Origin: Closterium sp. NIES-65
Lineage: Eukaryota > Streptophyta > Zygnematophyceae > Desmidiales > Closteriaceae
Length of the DNA stretch: 64,000 bases
Direction of reading: 5' to 3'
Assembly: GCA_948144175.1 (NCBI GenBank)
Contig: CANXME010000386.1
Location: forward strand, 1 to 64,000
Part shown: in pieces, positions 25,614-37,508 of the stretch
Position numbering within the stretch: the first letter of the stretch is position 1
Layout: the number at the start of each line of letters is the position of its first letter
The notes under the pieces: generated by a model
What the model saw: the letters and a program-made list of their open reading frames with translations, nothing else
What the model was told of the DNA's origin: nothing
Databases searched by the model: none
Program-made: the position numbers and the translations under genes

Positions 25614-28600
25614 CCCCCCTTCGCTTCTGGAGTGTCGCTGATGGTGACGTGGCTTTGTCCAGTCAGCAGCATGCAGTACTCGAACTTCTGCTTTCCGAGC
25701 TTCTTGGTCAAGTAGTCAGCTGCCATCTCAGACGTGGGACAGTAGGATAGTTGGAGTTTCCCTTTCTCGATCTCGTCTTTCACGAAGAAATATCGCAGAG
25801 CGATATGCTTCGTTCTGTTCGCGAATCCGCTCTTGTTGGCGATGCGAATCGCAGATTGGTTGTCGCAGAACAGAGTGAAGTTGGGTAACTCGGCTAACTT
25901 CGCTTCTTCCAGCAGCTCGCGAAGATAGAGTCCTTCCTTGGTGGCTGAGCAGAGTGCGATATGTTCTGCTTCAGCTGAGGAGAGAGCGATTAGTTCCTGC
26001 TTGCTCGATTGCCAGGAGATAGGTCCGATAGGTTCGAGGCGATAGATGTAGCCAGTGCGGGAGCGTCTGTTGTCTGAATCGCCGGCGTGATCGGCATCGA
26101 CGTAGCCGATTATTTTCGTCGGTGTAGTTTTACTCTTGTAGTATGTCAAGCCGATCGTCGAGGTGCTCACGAAGTAGTGGAGAGCGCGGTCGAGTTCCGC
26201 CACGTGTTCTGTTTCGGGCCTTTTGAGATAGGTAGCAAGTTGACTTGCGGAGTAGGACAGATCTGGGCGGCAGGCGACGGCTGCGAAGAGAAGGCAGCCC
26301 AGCTTCCTCTGGTAGTCGCATATTCCGGCGGTTTTGAGTGGGGCGGGACCTCCTTTGTCGTTCCCTGCCGTGTAGCGGTATGGCGTGGAGATAGTAGTAG
26401 GTGTGAGCGCGAAGCGTTTGGCGATAGTGTCGGCGTACTTTTCAGCGTTGAGGTAGATCGCGTTCTCTTCTTCGCGGATGTTGAGTCCGAGGTACTGAGT
26501 GACAGTAGAGGAGACCATGAGTGTGAGGTCCCTTTGTAGCTCCCCTTCGAACCAGGTGGTGATGTCGTCAGTGGAGCCAATCTAGAGTAGGTCGTCGACG
26601 TAGACGATCAGCAGGATATAGTCGGCGTTTTTGGTGAGTCGATACATCCCTTGGTCGTGGGGAAGTTGGCGGAATCCGATGCGAGTGAGGCGAGTGTGTA
26701 GGTGCTGTTGCCACATCTGCGGGGCTTGTTTGATTCCGTAGAGCGATTTCAGTAGCTGGAAAACTTGGTTAGGTTCCCCGTGGGTACCGTGTGGGAGCTC
26801 GACGAAGATTTCGGCGTCGACGGGTGTGTAGAGGAACGCGTTGGCGACATCGATTTGTCGCAGTTTCTTCTTCTTCATAGCGGCGATCGCAAGAAGAATT
26901 AGGAGTGAGGTATGTCGGCTGACCGGGGCGAATGTCTCGGTGAAGTCCCGTCTGTGTTCCTGGTCGAATCCACGCACGACCCAGCGTGCTTTGAATTTCT
27001 CGATTGTGCCGTCTGCCTTTGTTTTAATGCGGAAGACCCATTTCCCGGTGAGGATGGTCTTGTTCCTTGCCACGCTTACGGGAACGACTTTCCAGGTGTT
27101 GCGTTCCTCCAGCGCCTTTAACTCTCTGTCCATGGCTTCACGCCATTTCTCCCTGTGTTTCCCCCCCAGAGCCTGCTGAACTGTCGCAGGCTCTTTACGA
27201 AGAGCATTGCCGTGGACTGCGATGACTAGGCCGAGAATCTGCAGTCCAGTCTGTGAGTAGCGGGGGAGAGTTGTGTCCTCGGGATAAGCTGCTTCATCTC
27301 CCGCTTCTGGGTCGGGTATGAAATTCGGCCCTATCCGTTCCGCTTCGTTGGTGTTGACTGTCGCAGGTGTTACGTAACCATTGTCGGTGAAGTGGTAGAA
27401 GACAGAAAGCGTTGGCGCTTTCGCGAGGATTTTCTTCGTCCATGGGGACGTTGACGGAGCAGAACGGGAGAGGTCCGGCTTCTTCTGATGCGTTGTCGAC
27501 GTTCTGCTCGTCCCAGTCTGCTTCGTCCGCTGCTGAGGCGAAGGCTCGATCACCACGAAAGCCACCTGTGGGGTCCTGATTTTCGTGCAAGTTGGCGAGG
27601 TACGTCTGAAGCGTGAGTCGTTCGTAGAAGATCACGTCACGTGCTGCTACTGTTTCCTTGGAGTGGACGTCGAAGATTTTCCACGCGTTGTAATTCTTTT
27701 CAATGCCGAGGTGTAGTCCCCATTTTGCGCGTTGTGAAAATCTTCCCGCTCGTGCTTCTGGGGGTCGGTACTGTACCATGCACCCGAAAACTCGTAACAT
27801 TTTGGTGCTGCCCTGTTTCCCTGTCCACAGCAGATGCGGTGATGCGTTGTTCGGAAGTGAGGACGACGATATCAAGTTGTGCAGCATGACAGCATGGTCC
27901 ATTGCTGCAGGCCACTGGTGGTTGGGTAGCCGCATGCCACGTAGCAGTTTGCGCAGGCTGTTTTGCAGAGTCCTGTTCATTCTTTTTGCGACACCTTGCT
28001 ACTGATGAGCGTAGGGAAGGGAGAGAAGTTGCTTGATTCCTCTTTCCCTCAGGTACTGCTTGAATCGCTGAGAGGTGTATTCTCCTCCTCCGTCTGACTG
28101 GAAGCTTTTCAGCTGTGCTCCCGACTCTCTCTCTGCTACTGGTAGCCAGGCGGCGAACGCTGCGAGTGCCATGTCGCGGCTGGGTAGGTTTAGGTGCCAG
28201 ACGTATCGAGTAGCGGCGTCGATGAAGGTTATCGTGTAGTTGTAAGTAACTTGTCCTGGTTCTCGATTGAAGAGAATATCGCTGTACACCTTCTCGAGTG
28301 GTGCGTACGCGGGTGTGCTCGGGTTGTGGTGAGAAGTAAACGGTCGATGTGGTAAGTCGGCTTCGGGGCAGGTGAGGCAAGTTCCTCGTGCCCGTTGAAG
28401 TTCTCTGCCGTCAGGTAGTAGTAATGAATCCTTGTCTAGGACTCCTGCTCTTATTGTATTATTTAACATGGTGTTGCTTGGATGTCCCATGCTTGCGTGC
28501 CAGATGTCTTCGGAGGCGCGGTGTCCGGGTGAGCGTTTATACGCATCGGAGTTGGAGTAGAAGCTGGCGACGAAGTTTGCGCTTCTGTGGACTTCTCGTT

Positions 28601-30735
28601 GAGTTGGGTTCAGCTGCTGTGCGAGTGTTGGTGGTGCTTCGTTAACGAGAACTGGTGTCACTGACGATGGTTCTGCTAATGCCGATGATGTTTCTGCTGC
28701 TTCTGCTGCTGCCGATGTTGTTTCTGCTGCTTCTGCTGCTGCCGGATGTTGAATCGTTGCTAATGCGCGTGTTCGTTCTGCTTCAGGGATGGTATGCGAG
28801 TACCAGAAGCCTTCCGGGCTGAAGTCTGGGTCAAGATCTGGAGGGTGCGTCCAGTCGGCGAAGTTCACGATGGCGTCGCTGTCTGCGGTGCCCAGGTCTG
28901 GGACGAAGTCAAGGACGAAGACGTTGTTCTTTAGGACCGCCTTTCCGATGTAGAGGCCGCCCTTCCCGTGGTATAATTTGAACTCTTGGGTGGTACTGTC
29001 GGCTTCCAAGTGAATGCCTTTCGCCATCAACTGGCTGACGCTCAGTAAGTTGTAGCCGAGTCCCTCCGCGATTAGTACTTTTGACATATGCAGTATAACA
29101 TTTGTCTCTCGTGACTGAAGTTGTACTACTCCTTGTCGTCGTGTGCGCAGATTCTGGTTGTTGGCGGGTGTGATGACGACCTCTCGTTGAAGTCGGTGTT
29201 CGCGTTGAACGAAACGTCCTGAGGAGCACATGTGTTGTCCGCAGCAACTGTCCAAGAACCAAGTGTCTTTTCCGGACGGTTCGCTTTGAGCGATGGCAGC
29301 GTACGTCGGGTTCGGTTGAAGTGACTCGCGGCGAGGCGTGCTGTTGTCGAGTTGTTCTTCTGGTGAGTAGTATGGTGGTGACTCGGTTGTGCAGGAATCT
29401 GTTATTTTCACCATACAAATGACGATGTTTCTTGCTCCTTATACAGGTTGTCCTGTTGGAGTCGTTGAAGCTTGGACTGAAGTTGTCGGGTTTGCTTGCG
29501 TTGAAGTGACTTGGGAGCTTGAAGGTCGAAGTTGTCGCTGTGGTGTTGTCGATTGCTGGCGATACGGGCAGTGCGTACGAGGATGCCCTGAAGTCTTGCA
29601 GATGTGGCAGAACGGAGCTATTGGCTTCACTTGTTGTTGCCGGTTGTTGTTGTTGTTGTAGCGTTGCTGAGTGTGAAATGCGAACTCTGGTACTGACGTT
29701 TTCTTCTTGTGTCGTTCTTCTTACAGGTCCATGTTCTTGCTGCTCGACATGGATTTCGGCGCAGAGTGCTTCTTCGGAGATTCTCCCGTGTGCTCGTAGT
29801 ATGGCGCGATTGGAGCGCCAGTGAGGGCCAAGACCACCGATGACGACCATGACGAAGGCGTCTTCTGAGATCGATCCTCCACATCGAAGAAGATTGTCGC
29901 GCAGTTCGCGGCAGCGAGTGATATATGCCATGCCCTTCTCGCCTGGTTTCATTTCGATTGTTGTCAGCTGCGCCATTAACCGGCTTTGGTTTACACTGTC
30001 TGTTGCTTGATACAGGTTCTTCAAGTGGTTGTACGCGAGCTCCGCGGAGTTACCGTAACCTCGGTAAGTCCTTATGTTCTGCTGTTGAGTCGGGGTGATG
30101 ATCCTCAGTAGTATTGTGTACGCCATCATCGATTGATAGGTGTACTGCTGCTTCTCATACTGCGTGCCGTTTGTTGGATATGGCAGGGACCCGTCGAAGA
30201 AGCCAAGGATCTGCGCTCCTTCCATCATCAGATCGAATTCGAACGACCAGGTAAAGAAATCCTTCCCGTCGAAAGGTTTTGTCGTTTGTAGTTTTAGAAC
30301 ATGCGCGAATTGCGACTGAACTTGTAGTGCGTCCAATGCTCTTTCTTGTCCCGGTGCAGGTTGTGGTTGCGGCATGAAGCTGACGGAGCCGCGCTGGGGC
30401 TCGTACGGAGCGAAGGTAGGTTGTTGTTGTTGTTGATTCCCGCGTGCGTAGGATGAGCCATCGAGACTCATGGGCGTCACGTTGTTGTTGTTGTTGCTGT
30501 TGTTTGATTGCGCAGGTACTCCTTGCTAATGCTGCTCGTAGAAGGACTCGAAGGAGAAGAACTTCTCCATCATGCTTGGATCAAAGTCCGCGCCTTGGTT
30601 TGCGGGTGTTTCAGTAGACCCACCTGCTGCTCTCGTTGTTGTCTTTTCCTCTGTCTGTAGGCCAGAGGCAGGAGGTGGAGTAGGGGTAATACCGGGAGAG
30701 CCGTTGGAGGAGCTCCTTTCCTTTCTAGCAGACAT
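25598..30735 (-). pseudogene. F1 Gag-Pol
   Basis: Gag starts at 30735 (MSARKERSSSNGSPG) and is cut by TAG at 30526-30528, where F2 has Gln. A frameshift lies near 29700. The canonical zinc knuckle CHICKTSGHPRTHC is at about 29609-29568, and TAA (about 29436-29438) occurs where F2 reads Lys. Next come the protease site TWFLDSCCGQHM (about 29250), the pre-integrase (MGHPSNTML, CLTCPE), integrase (FIDAATRYVWH, FQSDGGGEYTS), TAG at 27999-28001 and a frameshift near 27405. RT follows (YVDDLL, then TAG at 26582-26584), and RNase H (GYVDADHAGDSDN, SSAEAEH) ends inside the LTR at 25598. The element is inactive. Confidence 0.88.
25614..25627 (-). other. Polypurine tract of F1
   Basis: On the minus strand GAAGCGAAGGGGGG sits directly before the TGTTGGG start of the left LTR; plus-strand DNA synthesis would start here. 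The F2 equivalent is at 31219-31232. Confidence 0.75.
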
Positions 30736-30783
30736 GTCTTCTTCATGTATTAAGTGTTGAAGAGAAATTTTTAACTCTAACCA

Positions 30784-30795
30784 GCTCTCATACCA
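30784..30795 (-). other. Primer-binding site of F1
   Basis: Minus-strand TGGTATGAGAGC directly follows the central LTR and differs by one base from the initiator tRNA-Met site TGGTATCAGAGC. F2 has the identical variant. Confidence 0.85.
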
Positions 30796-31218
30796 TGTTG
30801 GGCTAGGATCTTTGTAGAATTAAAGTGATGAGTAAAGTGATGTAATAGCGGAAGCGTTTGAATAAAGTCCTTGAACCACCTTGCACTAGTATGTGAGGGC
30901 AAAGTAAGTTGATTAAAGCAAAGAGATACAGGAATATATATATGAGTACAGAGAATATGAAGAGATATAATTGTAACTGTTTTACTGTTGCGGTTCGATA
31001 CATTGCGACTCGGGCAACTGCTCAATGTCGAGTCAGTTGTGTGTCCTTGCTGTCGCGCTGCGTCAGGTCAAAGGTCGCTGACCTTTGACTTTCCCGTAAC
31101 CTCGAGTGGTTACTTCAACCTCCGCGGGTTGACTCGCTGGTGCCTCGATATGCTCTGCTCCGCTTGTGCCTTAGTGTTTCGACACGACAGGGGCGCTTAG
31201 AACCAATTGTTTCCAACA
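30796..31218 (-). repeat. Central LTR shared by F1 and F2 (423 bp)
   Basis: On the minus strand it starts TGTTGGAAACAATTGG, right after the F2 polypurine tract, and ends GCCCAACA at the F1 primer-binding site. It lacks the GAGTGCCCCTTA segment of the right LTR near its end. Confidence 0.9.
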
Positions 31219-34200
31219 CTCCCCTTCGCTTCTGGAGTGTCGCTGACGTGGCTCTGTCCAGTCAGCAACATGCAATATTCGAACTTCTGCTTTCCGAGCT
31301 TCTTGGTCAGGTAGGCAGCTGCCATCTCGGACCTAGGACGGTATGACAGCTCGAGCCTTCCCAACTCGATCTCGTCCTTCACGAAGAAGTATCGTAGGGC
31401 GATGTGTTTCGTCCTGTTCGCAAAACCGTTCTTGTTGGCGATGCGAATTGCCGGCTGGTTGTCGCAGAACAGGGTAAAGTTGGGTAACTCGGCTTACTTC
31501 GCTTCTTCCAGCAGCTCGCGAAGATAGAGTCCTTCCTTGGTGGCTGAGCAGAGTGCAATATATTCTGCTTCAGCTGACGATAGAGCAATTAGTTCCTTCT
31601 TGCTCGATTGCCAGGAGATAGGCCCGATAGGCTCGAAGCGATAGATGTAGCCGGTGCGCGATCGTGTGTTGTCGGAGTCGCTCGCGTGATCTGCGTCGAC
31701 GTAACCGATTAGCTTAGGCGGCGTGGTCGCGTTCTTGTAATATGTTAAGCGGATCGTTGGCGTACTGACGAGATAGTGTAGAGCACGGTCGAGTTCGGCC
31801 ATGTGTTTTGCTTCAGGCCTCTTGAGATGAGTGGCGAGCTGGCTTGCGGAGTATGAGAGGTCGGGGCGGCAGGTAACAGCTGTGAAGAGAAGGCATCCTA
31901 GCTTTCTCTGGTAGTCGCGTATCCCGGCGGATTTGAGTAGAGTAGATCCTTCCTCGTGGTTTCCTGTTGCGTAGCGGTAGGGCGTAGAAATGGTGGTAGG
32001 CATGAGCGCGAAGCGTTTGGCGATGGTGTCGGTGTACTTAGCGGCATTGAGGTGAATCGCGCCTTCTTCCTCTCGAATGTTCAACCCGAGGTACTGCGTG
32101 ACGGTAGAGGAGACTGTGAGTGTGAGGTCCTTCTGTAACTCCCCTTCAAACCAGGTGGTGATGCTGTCAGTGGAGCCGACGTAAAGTAAGTCGTCTACGT
32201 AGACGATCAGTAGGATATAGTCGTCGTTTTTCGTAAGCCGGTACATGCCTTGATCGTGAGGTAGTTGGCGGAACCCGATGCGAATGAGGCGAGCGTGTAG
32301 GTACTGTTGCCATAGCCGCGGGGCTTGCTTGATTCCGTAGAGCGACTTCAGCAGCTGGCAAACCTGGTTGGGCTCTCCGTTAGTACCGTGCGGTAGTTCC
32401 ACGAAGATCTCTGCGTCGACAGGTACGTAGAGGAACGCGTTCGCGGCGTCAATTTGCCGCAGCTTCTTCTTCTTCATGGCGGCGATTGCGAGGAGAATGC
32501 GTAGTGAGGTGTGGCGGCTAACCGGGGCGAAAGTTTCGGTAAAATCCCGTCTGTGTTCTTGGTCGAAGCCGCGCACGACCCATCGTGCCTTGAATTTGTC
32601 AATTGTGCCGTCGGCTTTCGTCTTCACACGGAAGACCCACTTCCCGGTGAGTATTGTCTTGTTCCGTGCCACGCCGATAGGAACCACTTTCCACGTGTTG
32701 CGTTCCTCCAGAGCCTTCAGCTCCTTGTCCATGGCTTCGCGCCATTTTTCTTTATGTTCCCCCCCCAGAGCCTGTTGAACTGTCGAAGGCTCTTTAGGAG
32801 TGGCGGTGCCATGGACTGCGGTGACGAGTCCGAGAATCTGCAGTCCGATCTGTGAGTAGCGGGGAAGAGTTGCATCCTCGGGATAAGCTGCTTCATCTCC
32901 CGCTTCTGGATCGGGTAAGAAATTTGGTCCTACTCGTTTGGCTTCGTTGGTGTTGACAGTTGCAGGTGTTACGTAACCGCTGTCAGCGAAATGGTAGAAG
33001 GTTTCGGCGTTGGCACTTTCGCGAGGGTTGTCTTCGTCCATGGGAACGTCGACGGAGCAGAACGGAAGAGGTCTGGCTTCTTCTGACACGTTGTCCATAT
33101 TCTGCTCGTCCCAGTCAGCTTCGTCCGCTGCAGAGGCGAAGGCTCGGTCACCACGAAAACCACCTGTGGGATCTTCGTCTTCTTGCAAGTTGGCAAGGTA
33201 TGTCTGGAGCGTGAGTCGTTCGTAGAAAATTACATCACGTGCTGCTACTGTTTCCTTGGAGTGGACGTTGAAGTTTTTCCATGCGTTGTAGTTATTTTTG
33301 ATGCCGAGGTGTAGTCCCCACTGTGCGCGTTGTGAAAATCGGCCCGCTCGTGCTGCTAGGGGTCGGTACTGTACCATGCATCCGAAAACTCGTAACATTT
33401 TTGTGCTGCCCTGTTTCCCTGTCCATAGCAGATGTGGTGATGCGTTGTTCGGAAGCGATGATGACGACAGCAAGTTGTGCAGCATGACGGCGTGGTCCAT
33501 TGCTGCAGGCCACTGGTGGTTGGGTAGCCGCATGCCACGTAACAGTTTGCGCATGCTGTTCTGCAGAGTCCTGTTCATTCTTTCTGCTACACCTTGCTAC
33601 TGATGGGCATAGGGAAGGGAGATGAGCTGCTTGATTCCCCTTTCCGCCAAGTACTGCTTGAATCGCTGAGAGGTGTATTCTCCTCCTCCGTCTGACTGAA
33701 GGCTTTTCAGTTGTACGCCTGATTCTCTCTCTGCTAGTGGTAGCCAGGCAACGAAGGCTGCGAGTGCCATGTCGCGGCTAGGGAGGTTGCAGTGCCAGAC
33801 GTAGCGGTTGGCGGCGTCGATGAAGGTGATCGTGTAGTTGTATGTTACTTGTCCTGGTTCCCGATTGAATAGGATGTTGCTATACACCTTTTCGAGTGGT
33901 GCGTACGCGGGTGCGCTCGGGTTGTGATGAGGCGTAAACGGTCGATGTGGTAAGTCACCTTCGGGGCAGGTGAAGCACGTTCCTCGTACTCGCTGGAGTT
34001 CTCGTCCGTCGGTCAGCAGAAGTGAGTCCTTGTCGAGTACTCCTGCTCTTATCGTATTGTTTAAGACTGTGTTGCTTGGGTGTCCCATCCTTGCGTGCCA
34101 GGTGCTTTCGTCAGCGTGATGTCCGGGTGATCGTCGGTACATATCGGAGTTGGAGTAAAAGCTGGCGGTGAAGTTTGCGCTACGATGAACTTCTCGTGGT

Positions 34201-36365
34201 GCTGGGTGGAGCTGTTGTGCTAGTGTTGGTGGTGTGTCGTCGATGAGGAGCGGTGTTGTTGAAGTACCAGTGATTGGTGTTGACGTTCCTGTTGCTGCCG
34301 TTGATGGTTCTGCTACTGCCGATGTTGTCTCTGCTGCTGCCGGTGTTGTTGCTGCCGATGTTGTCTCTGCTGCTGTTGAATGTTGTATTGTTACTAACGC
34401 GCGTGTTCGTTCTGCTTCAAGAATGGTATGTGAATACCAAAAGCCTTCTGGACTGAAGTCTAGATCAAGGTCTGGAGGATGTGTCCAGTCGGTGAAGTTA
34501 ACGATGGCGTCGCTGTCGGCGGTGCCAAGGTCAGGGAAAAAATCGAGGACGAAGACGTTGTTCTTAAGGACCGCCTCGCCGATGTAGAGACCTCCTCTCC
34601 CGTGATAAAACTTGAATTCTTGGGTGGTGCTGTCTGCTTCGAGGTGAATCCCCTTTGCCATTAGCTGGCTGACGTTCAGTAAGCTGTAGCCGAGTCCCTC
34701 CGCGATTAGTAGTTTTGACATCTGCAGTATAACGCTTGTTTCCCTTGACTGAAGTTGAACTATACCTTGTCGTCGTGTTTGCAGGTTCTGATTGTTGGCG
34801 ACTGTGATGACAACCTCTCGTTGAAGTCGGTGCTCGCGTTGAACGAAGTGTCCCGAGGAGCACATGTGCTGTCCGCAGCAACTGTCCAAGAACCATGTAT
34901 CCTTCTCGGACGGCTCGCTTTGAGCGATGGCGGCGTACGTCAAGTTCGGTTGAAGTGACTCGCGACGAGGTGTGCTGTTGTCGAGTTGTTCTTCTGGTGA
35001 ATAGTATGGTGGTGACTCAGTTATGCAGGAGTCACTCAGCCTTGCCATGCAGCTGACGATGTTTCTTGTTTCTTTTGCAGGTTGTCCCGTCGATGTTGTT
35101 GAGACTTGTACTGAAGTTGTCGGATTTGTTTGTGTTGAGGCGACTTGACTGCTTGAAGGTCGAAGTTGCCGCTATGGAGTTGTTGACTGTTGTCGATTCC
35201 GGCAGTGTGTACGCGGGTGTCCTGAAGTTTTGCAGATGTGGCAGAACGGAGGTATTGGCTTTGGGTGTTGCTGCCGGTTGTTGTTGTTATTGTAACGTCG
35301 CTGAGTGTGGAACGCGAATTCCGGTGCTGATGTCTTCTTTCTGTGTCGTTCTTCTTGCAGGTCCATGTCTTGCTGCTCAGCATGGATTTCGGCGCAGAGT
35401 GCTACTTCGGAGATTCTTGCGTGAGCTCGGAGGATGGCCTTTGTGGCGCGCCATTGAGGACTGAGTCTGCCAATGATGAGTGTCACGAAGGCGTCTTCAG
35501 AAATCGACCCTCCGCATCGAAGAAGCTTGTCGTGCAACTCGCGACATCGACTGATATACGCCATTCCTTTCTCCCCTTATTTCATTTCAACCGTTGTCAG
35601 GTGCGCCATTAACCGACTTTGGTTTACGCTGTCTGTTGCTTGATACAGGCTCTTCAAGTGATTGTACGCGAGCTCCGCGGAGTTGCCGTAGCCTCGGTAA
35701 GACCGTATGTTTTGTTATTAAGTTGGAGTGACGTTCCTCAGTAATATCGTGTACGCCATCATCGATCGATAGGTGTACTGCTGCTTCTCATACTGCGTGC
35801 CGTTTGTTGGGTATGGCAGGGACCCGTCGAAGAAGCCAAGGATTTGCGCTCTTTCCATCATCAGCTCGAATTCAAACGACCAGGTAAAGAAATCCTTCCC
35901 GTCGAAGGGTTTTGTCGTTTGCAGTTTTAGAACGTGCGCGAACTGCGACTGAACTTGTAGTGCGTCCAGTGCTCTCTCTTGTCCCGGTGCAGATTGTGGT
36001 TGTGGCATGAAGCTGACGGAGCCGCGCTGGGGCTCGTACGGAGCGAAGGTAGGTTGCTGTTGTTGATTCCCACGTGCGTAGGAGGAGCCATCGAGACTCA
36101 TAGGCGTCACGTTGTTGTTGATGTTGCTGTTGTTTGATTGCGTAGGTGCTCCTTGCTGATGCTGCTCGTAGAAGGACATGAAGGAGAAGAAATTCTCCAT
36201 CATGCTTGGATCGAAGCCCGCGCCTTGGTTTGCGGGTGTTTCAGTAGACCCAGCCGCCGGTCTCGTTGTTGTCCCTTCCTCTGTCTGTAGGCCAGAGACA
36301 GGAGGTGGAGTAGGAGTAGTACCAGGAGAGCCGCTGGAGGAGCTACTCTCCTTTCTGGTAGACAT
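31197..36365 (-). pseudogene. F2 Gag-Pol: one frame, six nonsense codons, no frameshift
   Basis: A single reading frame of about 1720 codons extends from MSTRKESSSSSGSPG (36365) to the RNase H end inside the LTR (31197). It holds Gag, the zinc knuckle CHICKTSGHPRTHC (about 35300), the protease TWFLDSCCGQHM, the HHCC and integrase motifs (FIDAANRYVWH, LQSDGGGEYTS), RT (VYVDDLLYVGS, about 32195) and RNase H (GYVDADHASDSDN, SSAEAEYIAL). It is interrupted only by stops: TAA-TAA (35715-35720, F1 reads Gln-Gln), TAA (35577-35579, F1 reads Pro), TAG (35172-35174, F1 reads Gln), TAG (33597-33599, also TAG in F1) and TAA (31494-31496, F1 reads Leu). Confidence 0.88.
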
Positions 36366-36417
36366 GTCTCTTGGTGTATTAGGTGTTTAAGGAGAAATAG
36401 AATTTTAACCCTAACCA

Positions 36418-36429
36418 GCTCTCATACCA
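36418..36429 (-). other. Primer-binding site of F2
   Basis: Minus-strand TGGTATGAGAGC abuts the right LTR and is the same one-base variant as in F1. Confidence 0.85.
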
Positions 36430-36867
36430 TGTTGGGCTGAGTGCCCCTTAGTATCTTTGGTAGGGTTAGACTCTGGGTAGAGTGATGTAGTAGCGGAAGC
36501 GTTAATAAAGAGATTCTGAACCACCTTGCGCTAGTATGTGAGGGCAAAGTAAGTTGATTGAAACAAGCAAGTACAAAGGTTTATATAAGAGTACAAGGAA
36601 TACGAAGAGATAAAATTCAGCTGTTTTACTGTTGCGGCTCGATACAGTGCGACTCGGGCAACTGCTCAATGTCGAGTCAGTTCTGTGTCCTTGCTGTCGC
36701 GCTGTGTTTTGTCAAGTCAAAGGTCGCTGACCTTTGACTTTCCCGTAACCTCCAGCGGTTACTTCAACCTCCACGGGTTGACTCGCTGGTGCCTCGATAT
36801 GCTCTGCTTTGCTTGTGCCTTAGTGTTTCGACACGACAGAGGCGCTTAGAACCGATTGTTTCCAACA
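36430..36867 (-). repeat. Right (5') LTR of the dimer (438 bp)
   Basis: On the minus strand it starts TGTTGGAAACAATCGG and ends GCCCAACA before the PBS. Its last 120 bp match the outer unit of the left LTR rather than the central LTR. TCAAT (36868-36872) lies outside it. Confidence 0.9.
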
Positions 36868-36990
36868 TCAATAAGGTGCGAGCAGAAACATGGAAACTAG
36901 CCCTCTTATATTGTGCGTCAGAAAGAATGCCAGCAGAACCGTGCTAACGTTGAGGTGAAAGAGAACGCGGCCAATGTGCCATGTCGGTGT
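36868..36990. other. Spacer right of the dimer
   Basis: About 120 bp between the TSD and the duplicated F-box locus. Before insertion this sequence continued from the 3' flank of the LRR/F-box gene (junction TTTCAAT then AAGGTGCG). No gene is seen. Confidence 0.4.
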
Positions 36991-37508
36991 TGTACGCGCC
37001 GCTGTAACGCTTGATCATGGAACAAGTGATGTGCCACCCAGCAGTTCGAAGTCGGAGGAACAGACTCTCCACGATCAGCACGTCATGGAAACAAGTAGCT
37101 TACACAGCCGCAAGTGACACTGGGACAGCTTGGTTGACAAAATGCATTTGTTTTACATTAGATCAGAATGGGTGCAAGAGGGGGTGTTGCTGCCACTTCT
37201 GCGGACCTCGACTCAGCATTCGTGCCCTCAGTTGGGAGCAGGGAAGCCCACAAACAAGGACCGGATAGATGGGTTGGGATGGGATGAGTAAGTCAGATGG
37301 GAGAATAAGTTTAGGCGTGATGAACTTGGCTTAGGGCACGAATGGAATATGGCATTGAGGGATACAGCTGGAGCAGCTAAGATAATGATAGCTTGATGAA
37401 CTGATAAATTGAGCTGCAAGGGCTAGTTGCCCACCATATAGTAGATGGACTAGACACATGCGCAGAATTGAGGAGGTCGGCATGCACCAAGCGATGGAAG
37501 TGAACTTT

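Larger units (their letters stand above)
25061..36867 (-). mobile_element. Tandem dimer of Ty1/copia family F (LTR-F2-LTR-F1-LTR)
   Basis: On the minus strand the order is right LTR (36430-36867), PBS, F2 gag-pol, central LTR (30796-31218), PBS, F1 gag-pol, left LTR (25061-25613). The central LTR serves both as 3' LTR of F2 and 5' LTR of F1. The whole array is bordered by TCAAT at 25056-25060 and 36868-36872, a 5-bp duplication at the canonical TG/CA ends. F1 and F2 proteins are similar but clearly different, so this is not a recent duplication of one copy. Confidence 0.92.
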
